The notes under the pieces are model-generated. The model was not told where the DNA came from. It did no database searches and was given only the letters and a program-made list of their open reading frames with translations. Positions 1 through 11,748 of a DNA stretch of 24,809 bases are shown here, piece by piece. The stretch comes from Oppiella nova. Taxonomy: Eukaryota > Arthropoda > Arachnida > Sarcoptiformes > Oppiidae. The stretch spans positions 1 to 24,809 of the forward strand of contig CAJPVJ010000455.1 of NCBI GenBank assembly GCA_905397405.1, written 5' to 3'. Each line of letters starts with the position of its first letter. The first letter of the stretch is position 1. Both the position numbers and the translations under genes were made by a program.

Positions 1-1716
1 GGCACTAAACTAACCTAGTCACTAAACCATTTAAACAGACAATTATTTTAAAAATTTTGACAACAATTCAAATAAATCAGTTAATTTACTTTATTACCAT
101 TTAAGAGTTCAATAAATGCACAATAATGATGTGAATTTTATATCAGCATATATTTTATCATTATTTTGATAATTGGTTTGAGATTAAACTACATTACATT
201 AATTTTTAAATTAAGTTAAATATTTTAATTATAATTATTTTCAATTTTACAATAAATAAGTTTACTTAATATTTATATTACCGTAAATATAAGTTAATAT
301 TACATGTATTTCAATATATGAATATAACAAATAAATTTAAATTAAATTAATTTTAAATGTTTTTAAATATTGAATAATTTGTAGTATATTGAGTTTACAA
401 AGACATAATAAAAATTCAAACCTATAAGAATAGTTGACGTATGCAAGTACCGGTAACTGGAATTTAAGAATACAGTAATACAGTACGAAACTTGTGGAAT
501 TATTTTTTAATTTGTCCATTTCATATTAAATTTATAATTTGCACGATTCGTTAGAAATACTCGAAATCGATATTTATAGTAAAAATAATTTAATTTAAAG
601 AAAATTTTTATTTTCAATTTAAAATGCAGTAACATAGAGTAACTTACAACAGTGATAGCTAATTAATAAGTATTAAATTCATTAATGAAATTAATTTTTA
701 AAAACTGTAGACTATGAATAACTTTTGTTCAAAATTATAACATGAAAGTAATAAAGATTCACAAAACAAAGTATCAAATGTATTATGTTATCAATTATAT
801 TATGCATAAAATACATTCATTGTAAACTGAGTTAGAAAATTATTTCCAATTGTTTTACCGAATGATTTTGTTACTAATTTATATGTCTGCAAATATCGCT
901 CTAGGATTCAGCAAAAATTTAATATATTGGGAATATAATTCAAATTTTCAAAAAATATTTGTTTAATATGATTATATAAGCTAGGTGTATTATAAAAAAG
1001 ATTTTTAAAACTTTATATTCCAATAGCAATCACATGAGACAAGCATAAGGTTTTTGTTTATAATGAATGAGCAATTCTAATAATTCAAACTTTTGAAAAT
1101 TCTTTAAAACCTTTCAAATAATTCTCTTAAATTTTTAATAAGATTTGCAACTATATAATAAGCTTTAAAATTGTCAATTTTTAATCATCTAATGTTTAGC
1201 AAATACTGTATAACTTTATAATCTGTTTTCTTTCAATAATCTTTTCATAAATAATAATATTAAATTATGTAATTGAAATTATACTGTATAAATTAATTGT
1301 TTTATCAAAAATGTAATTAAAATATTAAGTTATCGGTTACAATCCGTAACAGTAATACAGGTATAAATATTTTGTAAAAGCATTTAAATGTTAGTAATAT
1401 TTAAGGGAATAGCTTAGGACAAGTATTGTCTCCATGCAATGTCTATAAACTTAACAATAATATCGATTTTGTATAGCATTGCCGCATAAAAAATAAGTTA
1501 ATAGAAATACATAATCTCTGATATAAATTTTTCTTAAAGAAATATAGTTGAGAGCGCCGGCAGTATTGTGCATTGAAATTATATAAATCATTTCTTATAA
1601 ACATTTTAAAGAATTAATGGTTATTTGTCGGTACCAATCAACTCAATTACAATACCATATATAACACCGCAAAACACAAATTAATACAAGACATGGGACT
1701 GAGTTAAGAGTCCTCT
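1..1716. other. AT-rich stretch with no recognisable gene
   Basis: This stretch is very AT-rich, with poly-A/T runs and stops in every frame. The only open frames are under about 60 codons and resemble no family I know. The last part probably includes the 3' UTR of the scramblase gene, which reads leftward and stops at 1717. I see no tRNA, rRNA, transposon ends or satellite array. Confidence 0.6.
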
Positions 1717-2760
1717 CTAGTCGTCATCCTTGTCCTTTTTGGGACTCTCCTCGAAATACATTAAATCCTAAAATGAAAAATTTTTATTAGGATTTTTGTT
1801 ATTTTTATTTTTTTTAAAAACATTTATTATTAATGAAACTCACAATCATAATACAAGTGCCCAACAGTATTGCCTTCTCATTCAAATCTATATCTTTGGG
1901 AAAATTAACGCAGAAGTTGTCGGCATAACTGAGCGCCTCCTTTGCCAAACCACTCCATTTCTTGGCAATAGTGCCGCACTTTTCGTCAGTTTCATAATTA
2001 TCAATCGAGAATGTAGTTCCCGGACAACAACACCGAAAGCTCTCACAATTTGGTCCATTTATTGAATAAATTGGATCCGAATTGGAAAGGCTGTAAACCA
2101 CCAGTTGTTTGTGAAAACAATTACACGACTCTTCAATACTTCCAATCTTACTATCCGTCGGAGAATAGACTTCAAGTTTCTGTTCACATATTTTTTAATG
2201 AATTTGTTTTAAATTCAAAATTCAAAGATATTTGACAGAGAATCACGTGAACGATACGAGAAATATATAAACTGGAAAATATAAATAATTAAATACTCAC
2301 TTCATATCTGCAGAGACAGAAGCACTGACCACAGCAATGGTTCTTCATCTTCAAGCGAATTACTTCCCTTCCGGTGTCGTCCTTTATCTTCATTTCAAAG
2401 CGCCGACCCCTTCGACAACAACGACAACAATTACACGAACAACAACTTTCCTCCTCTTAATACAAATATCAAATCAATTTTAGTGAAAACACATTTAGAA
2501 ATACTACCCTCAGTAGCCGTCAAAATTGTTTTGCCATTTATGTCTTTGATTTTATATTTATTAAGTTTATCACAACACAAGCATTTGTCACAAACGGATC
2601 CCATTATATCAATCTCTTGCTTAACAATAAGCGATTCATAATTCTTAAGAATCTCTAGACTCGCGCCGTTCGTATTGGACGGACCAAATAGACTGAATTC
2701 AGTGGTGCCGGCAGTGGTGGCCGTTATGGGCTGTTCAGTCACCACATTCTCGGCACTCAT
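1717..2760 (-). CDS. Phospholipid scramblase (PLSCR family), four coding exons
   Basis: Membrane protein of the scramblase family, which moves phospholipids between leaflets in response to calcium. Exons on the minus strand are 2760-2508, 2455-2301, 2179-1844 and 1767-1717, all with GT..AG introns in matching phase, giving 264 residues. The start is the ATG at 2760. Family landmarks in order are a short N-terminus, LEILKNYESLIVKQ, the NKYKIKD strand, a Cys-rich patch in exon 2 (EESCCSCNCCRCCRRGRR), the TGREVIRL strand, the second Cys cluster CCGQCFCLC, the calcium-loop equivalent YADNFCVNFPKDIDLNEK, and the C-terminal hydrophobic segment ILLGTCIMIDLMYFEE followed by a charged tail. The long proline-rich N-terminus of human PLSCR1 (318 residues) is missing, as in several short family members. 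The cysteines suggest palmitoylation, by family analogy. I cannot assign it to one orthologue. Confidence 0.93.
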
Positions 2761-3160
2761 TTTGACGATTACTTTGATTTCTCAAATATAAACTCCAAAA
2801 TTCCTTTAGTCTATTGTCGACACCCTTTTGAGCGAATCGATCGATAATTCATGAAAATATTGCATTTCAGTAGTTTTAGTACTGAAACGATTTAACATAA
2901 AAAAGTTTGTTTCTATAACAACATTTAAGATGTTTTGTTTAATCTATCTAATCGTTTTAATTAACTTTAAGTTTGAAATACTTAGTATAATTAAATAAAT
3001 AAAACTTTTTACACACTTTATATAATCACTTGAAATTTTTATTTAAAACATGACAGTACAGTCTATCCATTTGAAAATATATAGTCATTGTTGTGTTTGT
3101 TTGATCATTACATTACAGTACAGTAACACAAATCATTTGATTTCAATCAAAACAATTGTC
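2761..3160. promoter_or_regulatory. Spacer: scramblase promoter side and esterase D 3' end
   Basis: No gene is visible. The right part is the 3' UTR of the minus-strand esterase D gene, with AATAAA on the minus strand at 3043-3038. The left part lies just upstream of the scramblase ATG and should hold its promoter. It contains a doubled ATCGAT element near 2836-2846, similar to DRE-type sites of arthropod housekeeping promoters (inference), and the inverted repeat listed separately. No TATA box at a convincing distance was seen. Confidence 0.4.
2865..2887. repeat. Perfect 8 bp inverted repeat (hairpin)
   Basis: Arms TTTCAGTA (2865-2872) and TACTGAAA (2880-2887) are separated by a 7 nt loop. 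It lies about 110 bp upstream of the scramblase ATG. It could be a dimeric factor site or chance in AT-rich DNA. Confidence 0.6.
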
Positions 3161-4092
3161 TTAAGCGATGGAATCATACAAAGCCTTCGCGTGGTGTGCA
3201 ATGTGTTGACCAATAAAAGTGGACACAAAGAAGAATGAGTGGTCGTACCCCTCCTGCAAACGGTATATTACTGGCACTTTAGCGCCGGCACAGGACTCCA
3301 CAAAATTCTTGCCCATCAGGTCATCGGCCAAATAAGGGTCGGTTGAGCCCTGTATTAGCAATAGTGTTGAATACTGTATACCTGTAACATATCAAACTTG
3401 AAACCAATACACACCTGATCTATAAGCAGATTAAGTGGCGGTCCGTTATATTTGTCAACTAATAGAGTTGAATCCCATTCCTCCCAGTCTTTAGGGTTAT
3501 CACCCAAATATCCTTTAAAGCACTTCTGCCCCCATTTGCCTTTAGAGGGGTTAGCAATGGGTGCGAATGCGGACACAGACCTGTAAAGCCCCGGGTTCTT
3601 AAGGGCACAGATGAGCGCCCCGTGACCTCCCATACTGTGCCCAGTAATCGATTGACAGCCACTTATGACCGCAAAGTTTTGCTCAATAATTAGTGGCAAC
3701 TCTTTGGTCACATAAGAGTACATCCGGTAATTGTCTTTCCATTTGTCTTGAGTGGAGTCCACGTAAAATCCAGCGCCGGTTCCGAAGTCATAATCGGTGT
3801 CCTCGCCCTCAATGTTGAGCCCACGAGGACTGGTGTCGGGTGCGACCACTACAATGCCCTCATCGGACGCATATCTCTGAAAGCCGGACTTAATGATGAA
3901 GTTTTGCTCCGTACAGGTGAGACCCGACAGCCAGTAAAGCACCGGCACTTTGACGCCATCCACGGCTTTCGGTGGGATGTATATCGAGAAAAGCATTTTA
4001 CACTTGAGTTGTTCGCTGTCATGACTGTACACCTCCTGTCGACCACCAAAACACCGATTACTGGACACCAGAGTCACGCCGTTTGCACTCAT
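3161..4092 (-). CDS. ESD: S-formylglutathione hydrolase (esterase D)
   Basis: Cytosolic serine hydrolase that splits S-formylglutathione into glutathione and formate, the second step of glutathione-dependent formaldehyde detoxification. Exons are 4092-3415 and 3349-3161, joined by a 65 nt GT..AG intron in phase 0, giving 288 residues against 282 in human. I chose the ATG at 4092 because the open frame upstream contains no other ATG and the protein then starts like its family (SSNRCFGG near residue 10). Visible landmarks are [44 protein letters not shown], the nucleophile elbow [10 protein letters not shown] (Ser153), SAFAPIANP, the acid region LLIDQGSTD and the catalytic His in [11 protein letters not shown] (about His263). 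All catalytic residues are present. The gene is head to head with the zinc-finger gene. Confidence 0.97.
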
Positions 4093-4645
4093 GTTGTCTG
4101 CAAATGCAATGTTTGACAACTTTGTCGCCCAATGGTGTACTATATATGTGGTGTGGAGTGCCCTCTGGTGTCACCCATAAGCACATACAGTGTGTCCATA
4201 CGTGCCATTCGCTGACATTTGACTGCATTTCGCGTTTGTTTCATAACTTCATAATTGGTGTCATTTGTGTGATTCCAGTGAATGTGCTGTTAATGTGACA
4301 CTAATTGGTGGACAAGTGTTGACTCGTGTTGTCTTTGATCGTAATCATCGCACAATTGGATCCAATTTGGAGGCAATCAGTGGTGAGTATGAAGTGAGCG
4401 GCTGTTCTGTCGTGTGGTGTCATTCCCCCTCCCATTACATTACATAATAGCCTAATGTCTGCAAACTATCACTCAATTGCCGCTCAAGACATGCCAATCG
4501 TGATGACCACTATTGCGGACAATTGTCTCCTTTCTCTCCCACTCCTTACCAAGTCTTCAGACTTTCTGTCATTTGAATCAACTTTTATTAAGAGATGTTA
4601 TGAATTGAAAGCAATGTTTCATTGAATGCAGAGTTAAGCCAAGAA
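4093..4645. promoter_or_regulatory. Shared divergent promoter region with likely 5' UTR intron
   Basis: This 553 bp gap separates the divergent starts of esterase D (-, 4092) and the zinc-finger gene (+, 4646), so it should carry both promoters. On the plus strand a good donor (GTGAGT at 4383) pairs with an acceptor (ATGCAG ending at 4630) just before the zinc-finger ATG, suggesting a 248 nt intron in its 5' UTR (inference). No coding potential or TATA box was recognised. Confidence 0.45.
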
Positions 4646-6457
4646 ATGACCGCAAATTACGACGACTCGAACCGCTTCCTCGGGATGTTGGCCGAAGTGG
4701 CCGTCAAGACGTTGAATGCAGAACAGCATCAGTCGCACCACTCGGACGCCAATCCACACAAACGGGTCAGTCTTGAGCTAAGTCTCACTTGTGATCACTT
4801 GTTACGCCATACACTTAGCCATAAGTGATTGCAATGATTCAGTTGTCATAAGATAGTCACCAAATGTATGCTTTCGTTTCAGTCCAATAAAAATGTCTTA
4901 AGTGTGCAACAAATCCGGAAACTGTCGGACAAAGTATTGGTCGAGTCTTTCAGCGAATTGAGTTGCGATGAAATCCGAAGAATATATCGATTCCGATGTG
5001 TATTAATGCCCGAAACGTGTGGACTCGTGTACGAGAGCTTTGCCGTTGAAGACAGGGCTCGCACTTTAATTAGAGATCATCTCTTGGAGCACATCCGCAA
5101 CGTTGAGCCTAACTTCACGGCCGAGACTCTGAGCGCCAGAAACCGACGTCTTAATGATGGCCACAAAATATGGCGAAACAGTCACTCAAAGAGTCACATA
5201 AAACCTGATTCGCAAACGAATAGAGTTTTGAAAAGCTCTTCAATTAAGAGTCAATTAAGCGATGAAGACATCTGTAAAGGTCGTGAAAATGATGATTTGA
5301 CTGCGAGTTCGTTGTCACCTTTGGATCAGAGTTTAGATGATATGCAAGAAGAGGAGAATAACGAGAAGAGTTTAATAACCAATAAAAATAGTCGTGAAGA
5401 TCACTGCTATACTTCTCTGGAGGGACCCAAACATAAGACCATTAGTCCTATGGAGAGAAGTGATGAGAATGTCTTGAATAGCATCAGGAAATGTCTGAAC
5501 CAAACGAAAGTGATCGCAACGCCCGCCTTTCCCTTCATTTATGAACCCGTTTTGCCAAACATATCACAAGTTATTGAAATCGGTTCCACTCTTCATAACA
5601 ATAAGTCTAAAACAAAGACAAGTTTCGAGACTTTAGATTTGAGTCAAACAGTGAGCCATAATGTTGTCGATGAACTCAATGCAAATGCATTACAGTTGAA
5701 ACGGTTGGCTCTGCAATACATTAATGATATTCGAGTTAAAAATAGGGGACAAACGGATAAGAGTTCGTTTCGGTGTAAGATTTGTATCGACAAGACGTTC
5801 ACTTCCCCGACAACATTGATATACCACTACAGAAGTCACGCGGGGGTTAAGCCGTTCGAGTGCTCCCTTTGTAAATCGACATTCACTCGACAGCATAGCC
5901 TAAACTATCACATGTTAATACATCTGAATAAATCCCGGTTCGTGTGCGACCAGTGCGGCCGCAACTTCAGACACCCCTCACATTTCAAGGAACATATGCG
6001 CCGACACACCGGAGAGACACCCTATGAATGCAGCGATTGTTTCATTAAGTGAGTTCTCATTGATTGCCATTATATTGATTCGTTTGTCTCACTTATCTGT
6101 GAATACTTTGTAAACAGATTCAAAACCCGAAACACATATAAACGGCATTTGCAGACAAAGCACTCGAAAATGCTGACGAGTAAAGGCATCTTTGATTTGC
6201 CGGACACTAACGTTCACATCCGAAAGCCATGTCCTCCGCGACGCAAATATGGCTTAGGATTCCTTCACCAGAATATCGAAGCCGTGGCTCGTTATGAGAG
6301 GGCTCAGGAGGAAGTGAAGAATAAGTGTCATATCATAGACGCCATCGATTCCAATCACCTCATCTTAAATGACTTCAATTCGAGTAAAAATAATTTCGAG
6401 AAATTACTGCAAGCGGTGGCCATTGCTGAGGATAATAACAGGACTATGATTACGTGA
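4646..6457 (+). CDS. C2H2 zinc-finger protein, four fingers, three coding exons
   Basis: Probable DNA-binding nuclear protein of unknown target. Exons 4646-4765, 4883-6048 and 6118-6457 join in phase to give 541 residues; the start is the in-frame ATG at 4646. Four C2H2 fingers lie at about residues 337-450: FRCKICIDKTF, FECSLCKSTF, FVCDQCGRNF and YECSDCFIKFKTR. The third is joined to the fourth by the classic HTGETP linker, and the second intron cuts finger 4 after CFI. Before the fingers, residues 41-130 form a conserved-looking region (KLSDKVLVESFSELSCDEIR, then RFRCVLMPETCGLVYESF) that may be a separate small domain. Residues 130-330 are polar and low in structure. About 90 residues after the fingers include a basic patch (KPCPPRRKYGLGFLHQN). 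I cannot name an orthologue. Confidence 0.9.
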
Positions 6458-6894
6458 ATTTGAATTGGATTTAGTTTTATTTAATTACATTTTGCGCACA
6501 ACTTCTCTATTTTTAACATTGTATTCAGATTTATATTATGTATTAAATGAAATATTTGTATATAATATATTATATTATATAACAATTGAATTGTTATTAA
6601 GCTTTATTATTATTTTATATTATGATTACTTTGATTAAAATTAATTTTTTATTAAAATATACGAAATTTCAATAAATTGTAATAAAGTCCATAATATTAT
6701 TCTCAATACAACTTTACCCCTACTGTAGACATCCGTGCCATGCAGTGAAGTGTGAGATGAGAGGGACTGCACTGTATTGAGGCGTTGCAGTGAAGCGTGT
6801 TTTCAGTCGTATTGTCAATACTGTCGTGACGTTTGGTTTGGTTTTGCTTTTTGTCACTCTTTTGGTCCTTTCATTGGATCTGTTTTGTGACAAA
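6458..6894 (+). other. Spacer: zinc-finger 3' UTR and INTS4 promoter
   Basis: The AT-rich first part is the 3' UTR of the zinc-finger gene, with overlapping-range AATAAA signals at 6671-6676 and 6681-6686. The GC-richer last 190 bp, rich in TGCAGTG and CACTG words, should be the promoter and 5' leader of INTS4. No further gene was seen. Confidence 0.5.
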
Positions 6895-9800
6895 ATGGCG
6901 GCACTTCTGAAGAAGAGAGCGCTCGCAGAATACGGACAGACGACTACTCAGGTATGCAATGATTGTGACCATTGGATGTGATGTAATGATGGCGTGAATG
7001 ACTGATAGGAGGAACCGAAGCAACGAAAGGTTCGGTTGAGTCGCAAATCAAAGAGGGATGCGTTGGAAGAGACGGGTCTTCGCAACAGTGGTGTCGAAGA
7101 GATCAACCAATTGCTCAAATCGAGTTCAGATGCCGTCAATGTCTCTGAATTATTCAATTTATTCCAAAGAGGAAGCCGTGAGTCCATGGATGCCAACCAT
7201 TGCCAACAGATCTATAAGAAATTGATGAACAAAATGAACAAAAGTCGGGATCCGATCGTTAAGATGTCATACATTACTGCCATCAAAGAGTTGATCATTA
7301 ATTTCGATTCAGTTGTCGATCTCTTTGGCATCAATTCAATGATTGACGACTTGTTGTCACTACTGAAGAGCGAGTGCTCGCATATAGTGATCGCAGAAAT
7401 ACTCAATACTTTGCATAAATTGGACCAAAAGTTTGAAACCAATTGTGAACACAAACTCAATATCTTGAAGACCGCAAAGCGTTTACTTCAGAAGAGTTGC
7501 AATCATGTGGTGAAGAATGAATGTCTCTCATTGTTGGCTGACTTCGCGCCCATTGGTCTCAAGACAAATGACAGCACATCCGACTTGAGTTACGTTCAGG
7601 TCGAGTGCATTGCAATCATTAAACTGTTGCGTGATTTCAGCCATTATCACGACTCCAGAGTTCGCTCCACAGCCTTATCTTCTATCGTGAGTTTTAATTG
7701 AATTAATTGTGTATTTAATTAACCTTTTGATCACTTCATCATTAGTTACGACTTCATCAAAGAGGTGTTAAATTAGATATAAGTCTTTACAGCGAATTCT
7801 GTGAATCACTTAATGATGACTACGAATGCGCCAGAATTACAGCCATTAAACTGCTTCTCGTGATTAGCCAACACTACGGCGACTGGTATTTAACTGATCC
7901 TCAGATCCTCTTATGTTTGTCTTATTAATCACGAAATAATGTATAAAACAGTTTAGTTTGTGTGAACGATGGCGCAGAACAGATTCGATTAGCGGACGAC
8001 GCGTTCGCCAAAGTGTGTTCAATGATGAGCGACCCCTCCATGAATGTCAGGGCAGAGTCGGCACTACTTCTGGTATTTCAACAATTTAAACAGTATTTCG
8101 CTGTCAATGTGAACATGTGATTGATTTTGTGTGACATTCACTTTAGGGCCAATTCACTCATATAAGTCCCAACTTCTTGGAACAGACTTTAGACAAGAAA
8201 TTGATGTCAAATTTAAGGGTAACTTATAAGTACTGGTATTTATTAAAATAAAAGCTAAACCATTGAATCTTTAGAAAAAGAAATCGGCGCACGAGAGGCA
8301 CCGGGAGACGTATGAGACGGGCGAGTGGTCTAGTGGTCAGAAGTGGGCGGACGACGCCCCTCATGAGGAGTTGTGTCCGGACACCGTTAATCTCATGAAT
8401 ATCGGCGCCTGCGGTGCCTTCATTCACGGACTTGAAGACGAATTCTTCGGTAAGTTATCACTTTTGCCACAAACACACAGTTAATGATGAACGTGAACAT
8501 AGAGGTGCGAATGGCCACTCTTGAATCCCTGAGCCAATTGGCACAACTGTTCCCCACGTTTGCGACACAAGCCCTCGATTTCTTAGTCGATATGTTTAAC
8601 GATGAAATCGAAGACATCAGACTTAAAGCTATTCAATGTTTAACACAAATAAGTCTCGAGAATATAGTCCTAAGAGAGGATCAAATTGACATAATTTTAC
8701 CCGTTTTGGAGGACTTCTCGATCGACATTCGCGAAGCACTTCATGCTATGCTCGGGAACTGTAAACTCTCGTCTAAGGCAGCGCTCAAGACATGTATTGA
8801 CAATCTTTTAGAAAACTTGAAACGCTATCCACAAGACAAGAGTTCCATTTGGAACTGCTTCAAAAAATTGGGATCAAATCATCCCTACCTTACACTACCA
8901 CTGGTTCCAGATTTGCTAGGAATCCACCCTTTTCTCGATTTGCCTGAAACTTCTCTTGAAGACACCGGTTGTAAGTGTTGTGTTATTATGAAAGAGAGCC
9001 GCAGCTAATAGTTTGTAAATTGTCTTTTCAAATGTCATAAACAGATGTTGCGATACTTATAGTGGTGTTCAATGCGGCCAAAGAGTGCACAACTATGACA
9101 GACCTCTTTGAAGAGCATATTCTTAGGCATTACTTCTATCTGCGGGACACATACCCCGCATTGGTTCCACGTTTGAAGATATTATCGACTGATTGCGATG
9201 TGTCTACCACTGACTCGTCTACAGTGAGCGCCGGTCAGTCCCGATCCCATTCATTCCTTTTACGTATCTTCGAAAGAGTTCGTAATGTAATGTCACTCGA
9301 GAGCGCCTCTAATCAGATCCAGTCAGCGGTTCTCAACCATTCTATTCGGTGAGTAATTGTTTGAAAATTGATTGAAAACTTTGAACATAAAATGTAATCC
9401 ATTCAGAGATTTACAACATTTGGGTGAAGTCGAGCCCTCTCTGCTGGCGGCCTCCAAATTCCTGTGCGCTTACCTCCAGTGCCAGATGTCCTTAAGACGA
9501 GTAATTTTATCTTACGTCTAGTATTGTTTTATTTTAATTGCCTTGCTCAATTATTAGATACTGTCGAACACCAATTGGATCAACACTTTTCTGTTGTCAG
9601 CCCTACAATCGAGTTCATTTCGGGCCTCAATTCAACAGGTATTCTATAGTATATGTATAGTATCTATAGTATGTATAGAATCTATACATTAAAAGATTCA
9701 AACCTGTTCTCCAATACATTTGTTCATCTCATTTATACTCATCTGTATTAACACTCATTAGTTACTGAACACAACTTTCTCTTTGGTTAATCGCTTCCAT

Positions 9801-10768
9801 GGCTTACATCCCATTCAATTGGTTTGCATTCAAGAGACTCGTCTCAAAGCAATGGCTCTGCAATTGATTGCTATAATCCATGGCAGCAATGCGTCGGCAC
9901 TTGCATTGTGTGACGCTTTCATCTCTGAAGCCGAATATTTGGAGAAATTATTGTTTGAAAACCATTTAAACGCCGATTCATTAACTGTTAAAATGATAAA
10001 AGAAATAAATTTATTAGAAGAGCCCAAACCGGGAACCGTCGCTCGAGTTTTGAAACCACTCTTTCTCTCGCCTTCAATATCATTGATATCAGATTTGGTT
10101 AGAAATTTGATTCAATTATGAATACTATCGACAATCACTTAATGTTAATTTATTTCAATGTATTTATAGGACATTATGTTAAATGAGAAGACATTCTTTG
10201 ATTTGATTCGTCTGCGTATGACTTGTGCCACAATCCATGAGCCGACCGGTAAATCGGACAGTCCTCACAAGTTTACGGCCGGATTAATACTGGGATTACC
10301 TTTCGATGCGGTCATTGAAAATGTAACCGACGTTAGGAATATCAGAATTAAAGTAAATTTTAATTTATATTTACCGCTAATTCTTTATAAATTAATTGAA
10401 TTGATGTTCAAAATGACCCTTAGATTCAATACCCGGACCAACAAATACAAGTAGTTTTACCAAAATTGACTGACTTTCGATTGATCGAGTCCTCAGAAAA
10501 GTCAAATGTATGCAAATATCGATTGTATACTACAGTCTATTTATCACATGGAGTTTGGGTCGAGTCGTGTCCCGTTGAGATCGGACTTATGCTCGACTTC
10601 CGAGATACCACTTCCACCACTTTGACCGCTACTCAGACATGGATTTCCTCCACAACTAAAGGAAGTGGTATTAAAAGTACTAAATCTGAAGACAGTCTCG
10701 TGATTGATATCTGTAAACCAGTTCGTGTCTATCTGTCCCCTAAAGCGCCCAAAAAACTTGTTATTTAA
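6895..10768 (+). CDS. INTS4: Integrator complex subunit 4, 13 coding exons
   Basis: Scaffold of the Integrator cleavage module: by family knowledge it holds INTS9/INTS11, which cut snRNA 3' ends and nascent promoter-proximal RNA in the nucleus. Exons are 6895-6951, 7009-7686, 7746-7885, 7952-8072, 8147-8218, 8275-8449, 8503-8970, 9045-9348, 9407-9500, 9558-9638, 9762-10097, 10170-10352 and 10424-10768. Phases agree throughout and give 1017 residues against 963 in human. Landmarks are the N-terminus MAALLKKR, VRSTALSSILRLHQRGVKLD, QIRLADDAFAKVC, SSGQKWADDAP, GACGAFIHGLEDE, LDFLVDMFNDEIED, VLEDFSIDIREALH, LTLPLVPDLLGIHPF, TRLKAMALQLI, and a C-terminal beta-rich part ending CKPVRVYLSPKAP. Helical HEAT repeats fill most of the protein. 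The introns are mostly 50-75 nt. The donor of exon 9 (GTAATT) is weak. No break was seen. Confidence 0.97.
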
Positions 10769-11101
10769 TTTACTTGTTATACCGTAAATGTAGGTTCAAT
10801 AAATACGGTAATGTCAATTTTGATTTAAACTTTGTATGAATTCATTTATTTATCATATTTAAGGTTATAAAATATTTTCAATAATAATTTAACTTGATAA
10901 ACTCCTATATTTTAATTATAATAACTACAAATCTTGGACAACAAACAAATAATAAAATAAATGAGAATTAAGATAATTGAAACTGTTTTTATATGCCGTA
11001 TATATGGAGTCTTTGAATATTGAATGAATACCGTAGACAGCAAATGGTGATGACGGCAATCAATGGTTTGTCCAAAATTGTAGTCAATACTAGTATTGGT
11101 A
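10769..11101. terminator. Convergent 3' ends of INTS4 and COQ7
   Basis: INTS4 has AATAAA at 10798-10803. COQ7, reading leftward, has AATAAA on the minus strand at 10850-10845, about 250 nt past its stop. The two mature 3' ends may therefore lie within a few tens of bases of each other or overlap. The rest is AT-rich without a gene. Confidence 0.5.
10780..10810 (+). terminator. Hairpin with poly(A) signal in the loop
   Basis: TACCGTA (10780-10786) and TACGGTA (10804-10810) are perfect inverted arms. The 17 nt between them contains the INTS4 AATAAA signal. The stem is short, so a role is uncertain. Confidence 0.4.
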
Positions 11102-11748
11102 TTAAATCTTTTGGGCGACTTTGATGGCTAACTGACATCCGTTTGATATAACATTATATAACAGATTAAAACCGAAAGCATTTTGTGCCCCAAACTCAAT
11201 GCCGGTGTCGTAATGGTGTTGCTCTTCGTCCCGGAACTGTTTGATGGTTTCGATGAGTTCTTTGTGTTCCTCTAAGTCATCGTCGAGTAATTGTCTCAAT
11301 TGGTTGTCGTAGTGTTTGGAGATGACATCCTCGACGGCCACAGTGCAGGCCATCGCCGCGTGAGGACCCATGAGGGCAGTGGTGGCGCCCAAAGCCAGAC
11401 CCGCTATACTCCAGAGCGGAGTGAACACACTTCTGGAGACCCGGTGTCTGAGCGCCAGTGACTCGAATCGTCGCAAATGGTGTTTCTCCTGATCCCACAT
11501 CTCTTGGATCACTGGACAGTGTTTGGGATCGTTCTTCAGGACCAGCATTTGGCCCCAATATATGCGGTCTGCGGCCAACTCTCCCGAATGGTTCACTCGA
11601 ATCATTTGGTCGTACTCAACTGCGGAAGAAGCTGTATTTATAAACCGGCTTCTCAAGTGAGAACTGTAGTGAAGGTGAGTTTACACAGAGTTAAGTGTTC
11701 GTTAATCAAAACTTACTTTACTTTTATAAAACATTTGTTTGCGCACAT
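11102..11748 (-). CDS. COQ7: COQ7, 5-demethoxyubiquinone hydroxylase
   Basis: Di-iron monooxygenase that hydroxylates demethoxyubiquinone in the penultimate step of ubiquinone synthesis, at the matrix face of the inner mitochondrial membrane. Exons are 11748-11717 and 11663-11102 with a 53 nt GT..AG intron, giving 197 residues (human 217). The main exon is certain. The 11-codon first exon was chosen because it supplies an ATG, a GTAAGT donor and the right phase, and makes a basic, acid-free leader suited to mitochondrial import. Iron ligands in two ExxH repeats are visible: Glu39 in RVNHSGE, Glu70/His73 in WDQEKHHLRRF, Glu122 in CTVAVEDVI, and Glu158/His161 in FRDEEQHHYD. The hydrophobic helix PLWSIAGLALGATTALMG is the membrane-contact segment. 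Tail to tail with INTS4. Confidence 0.93.

Noticed and set aside
6530-6620. AT palindromes as a possible mobile-element end
   Set aside because: Simple TATAATATA-type low-complexity sequence in a 3' UTR with no element body.
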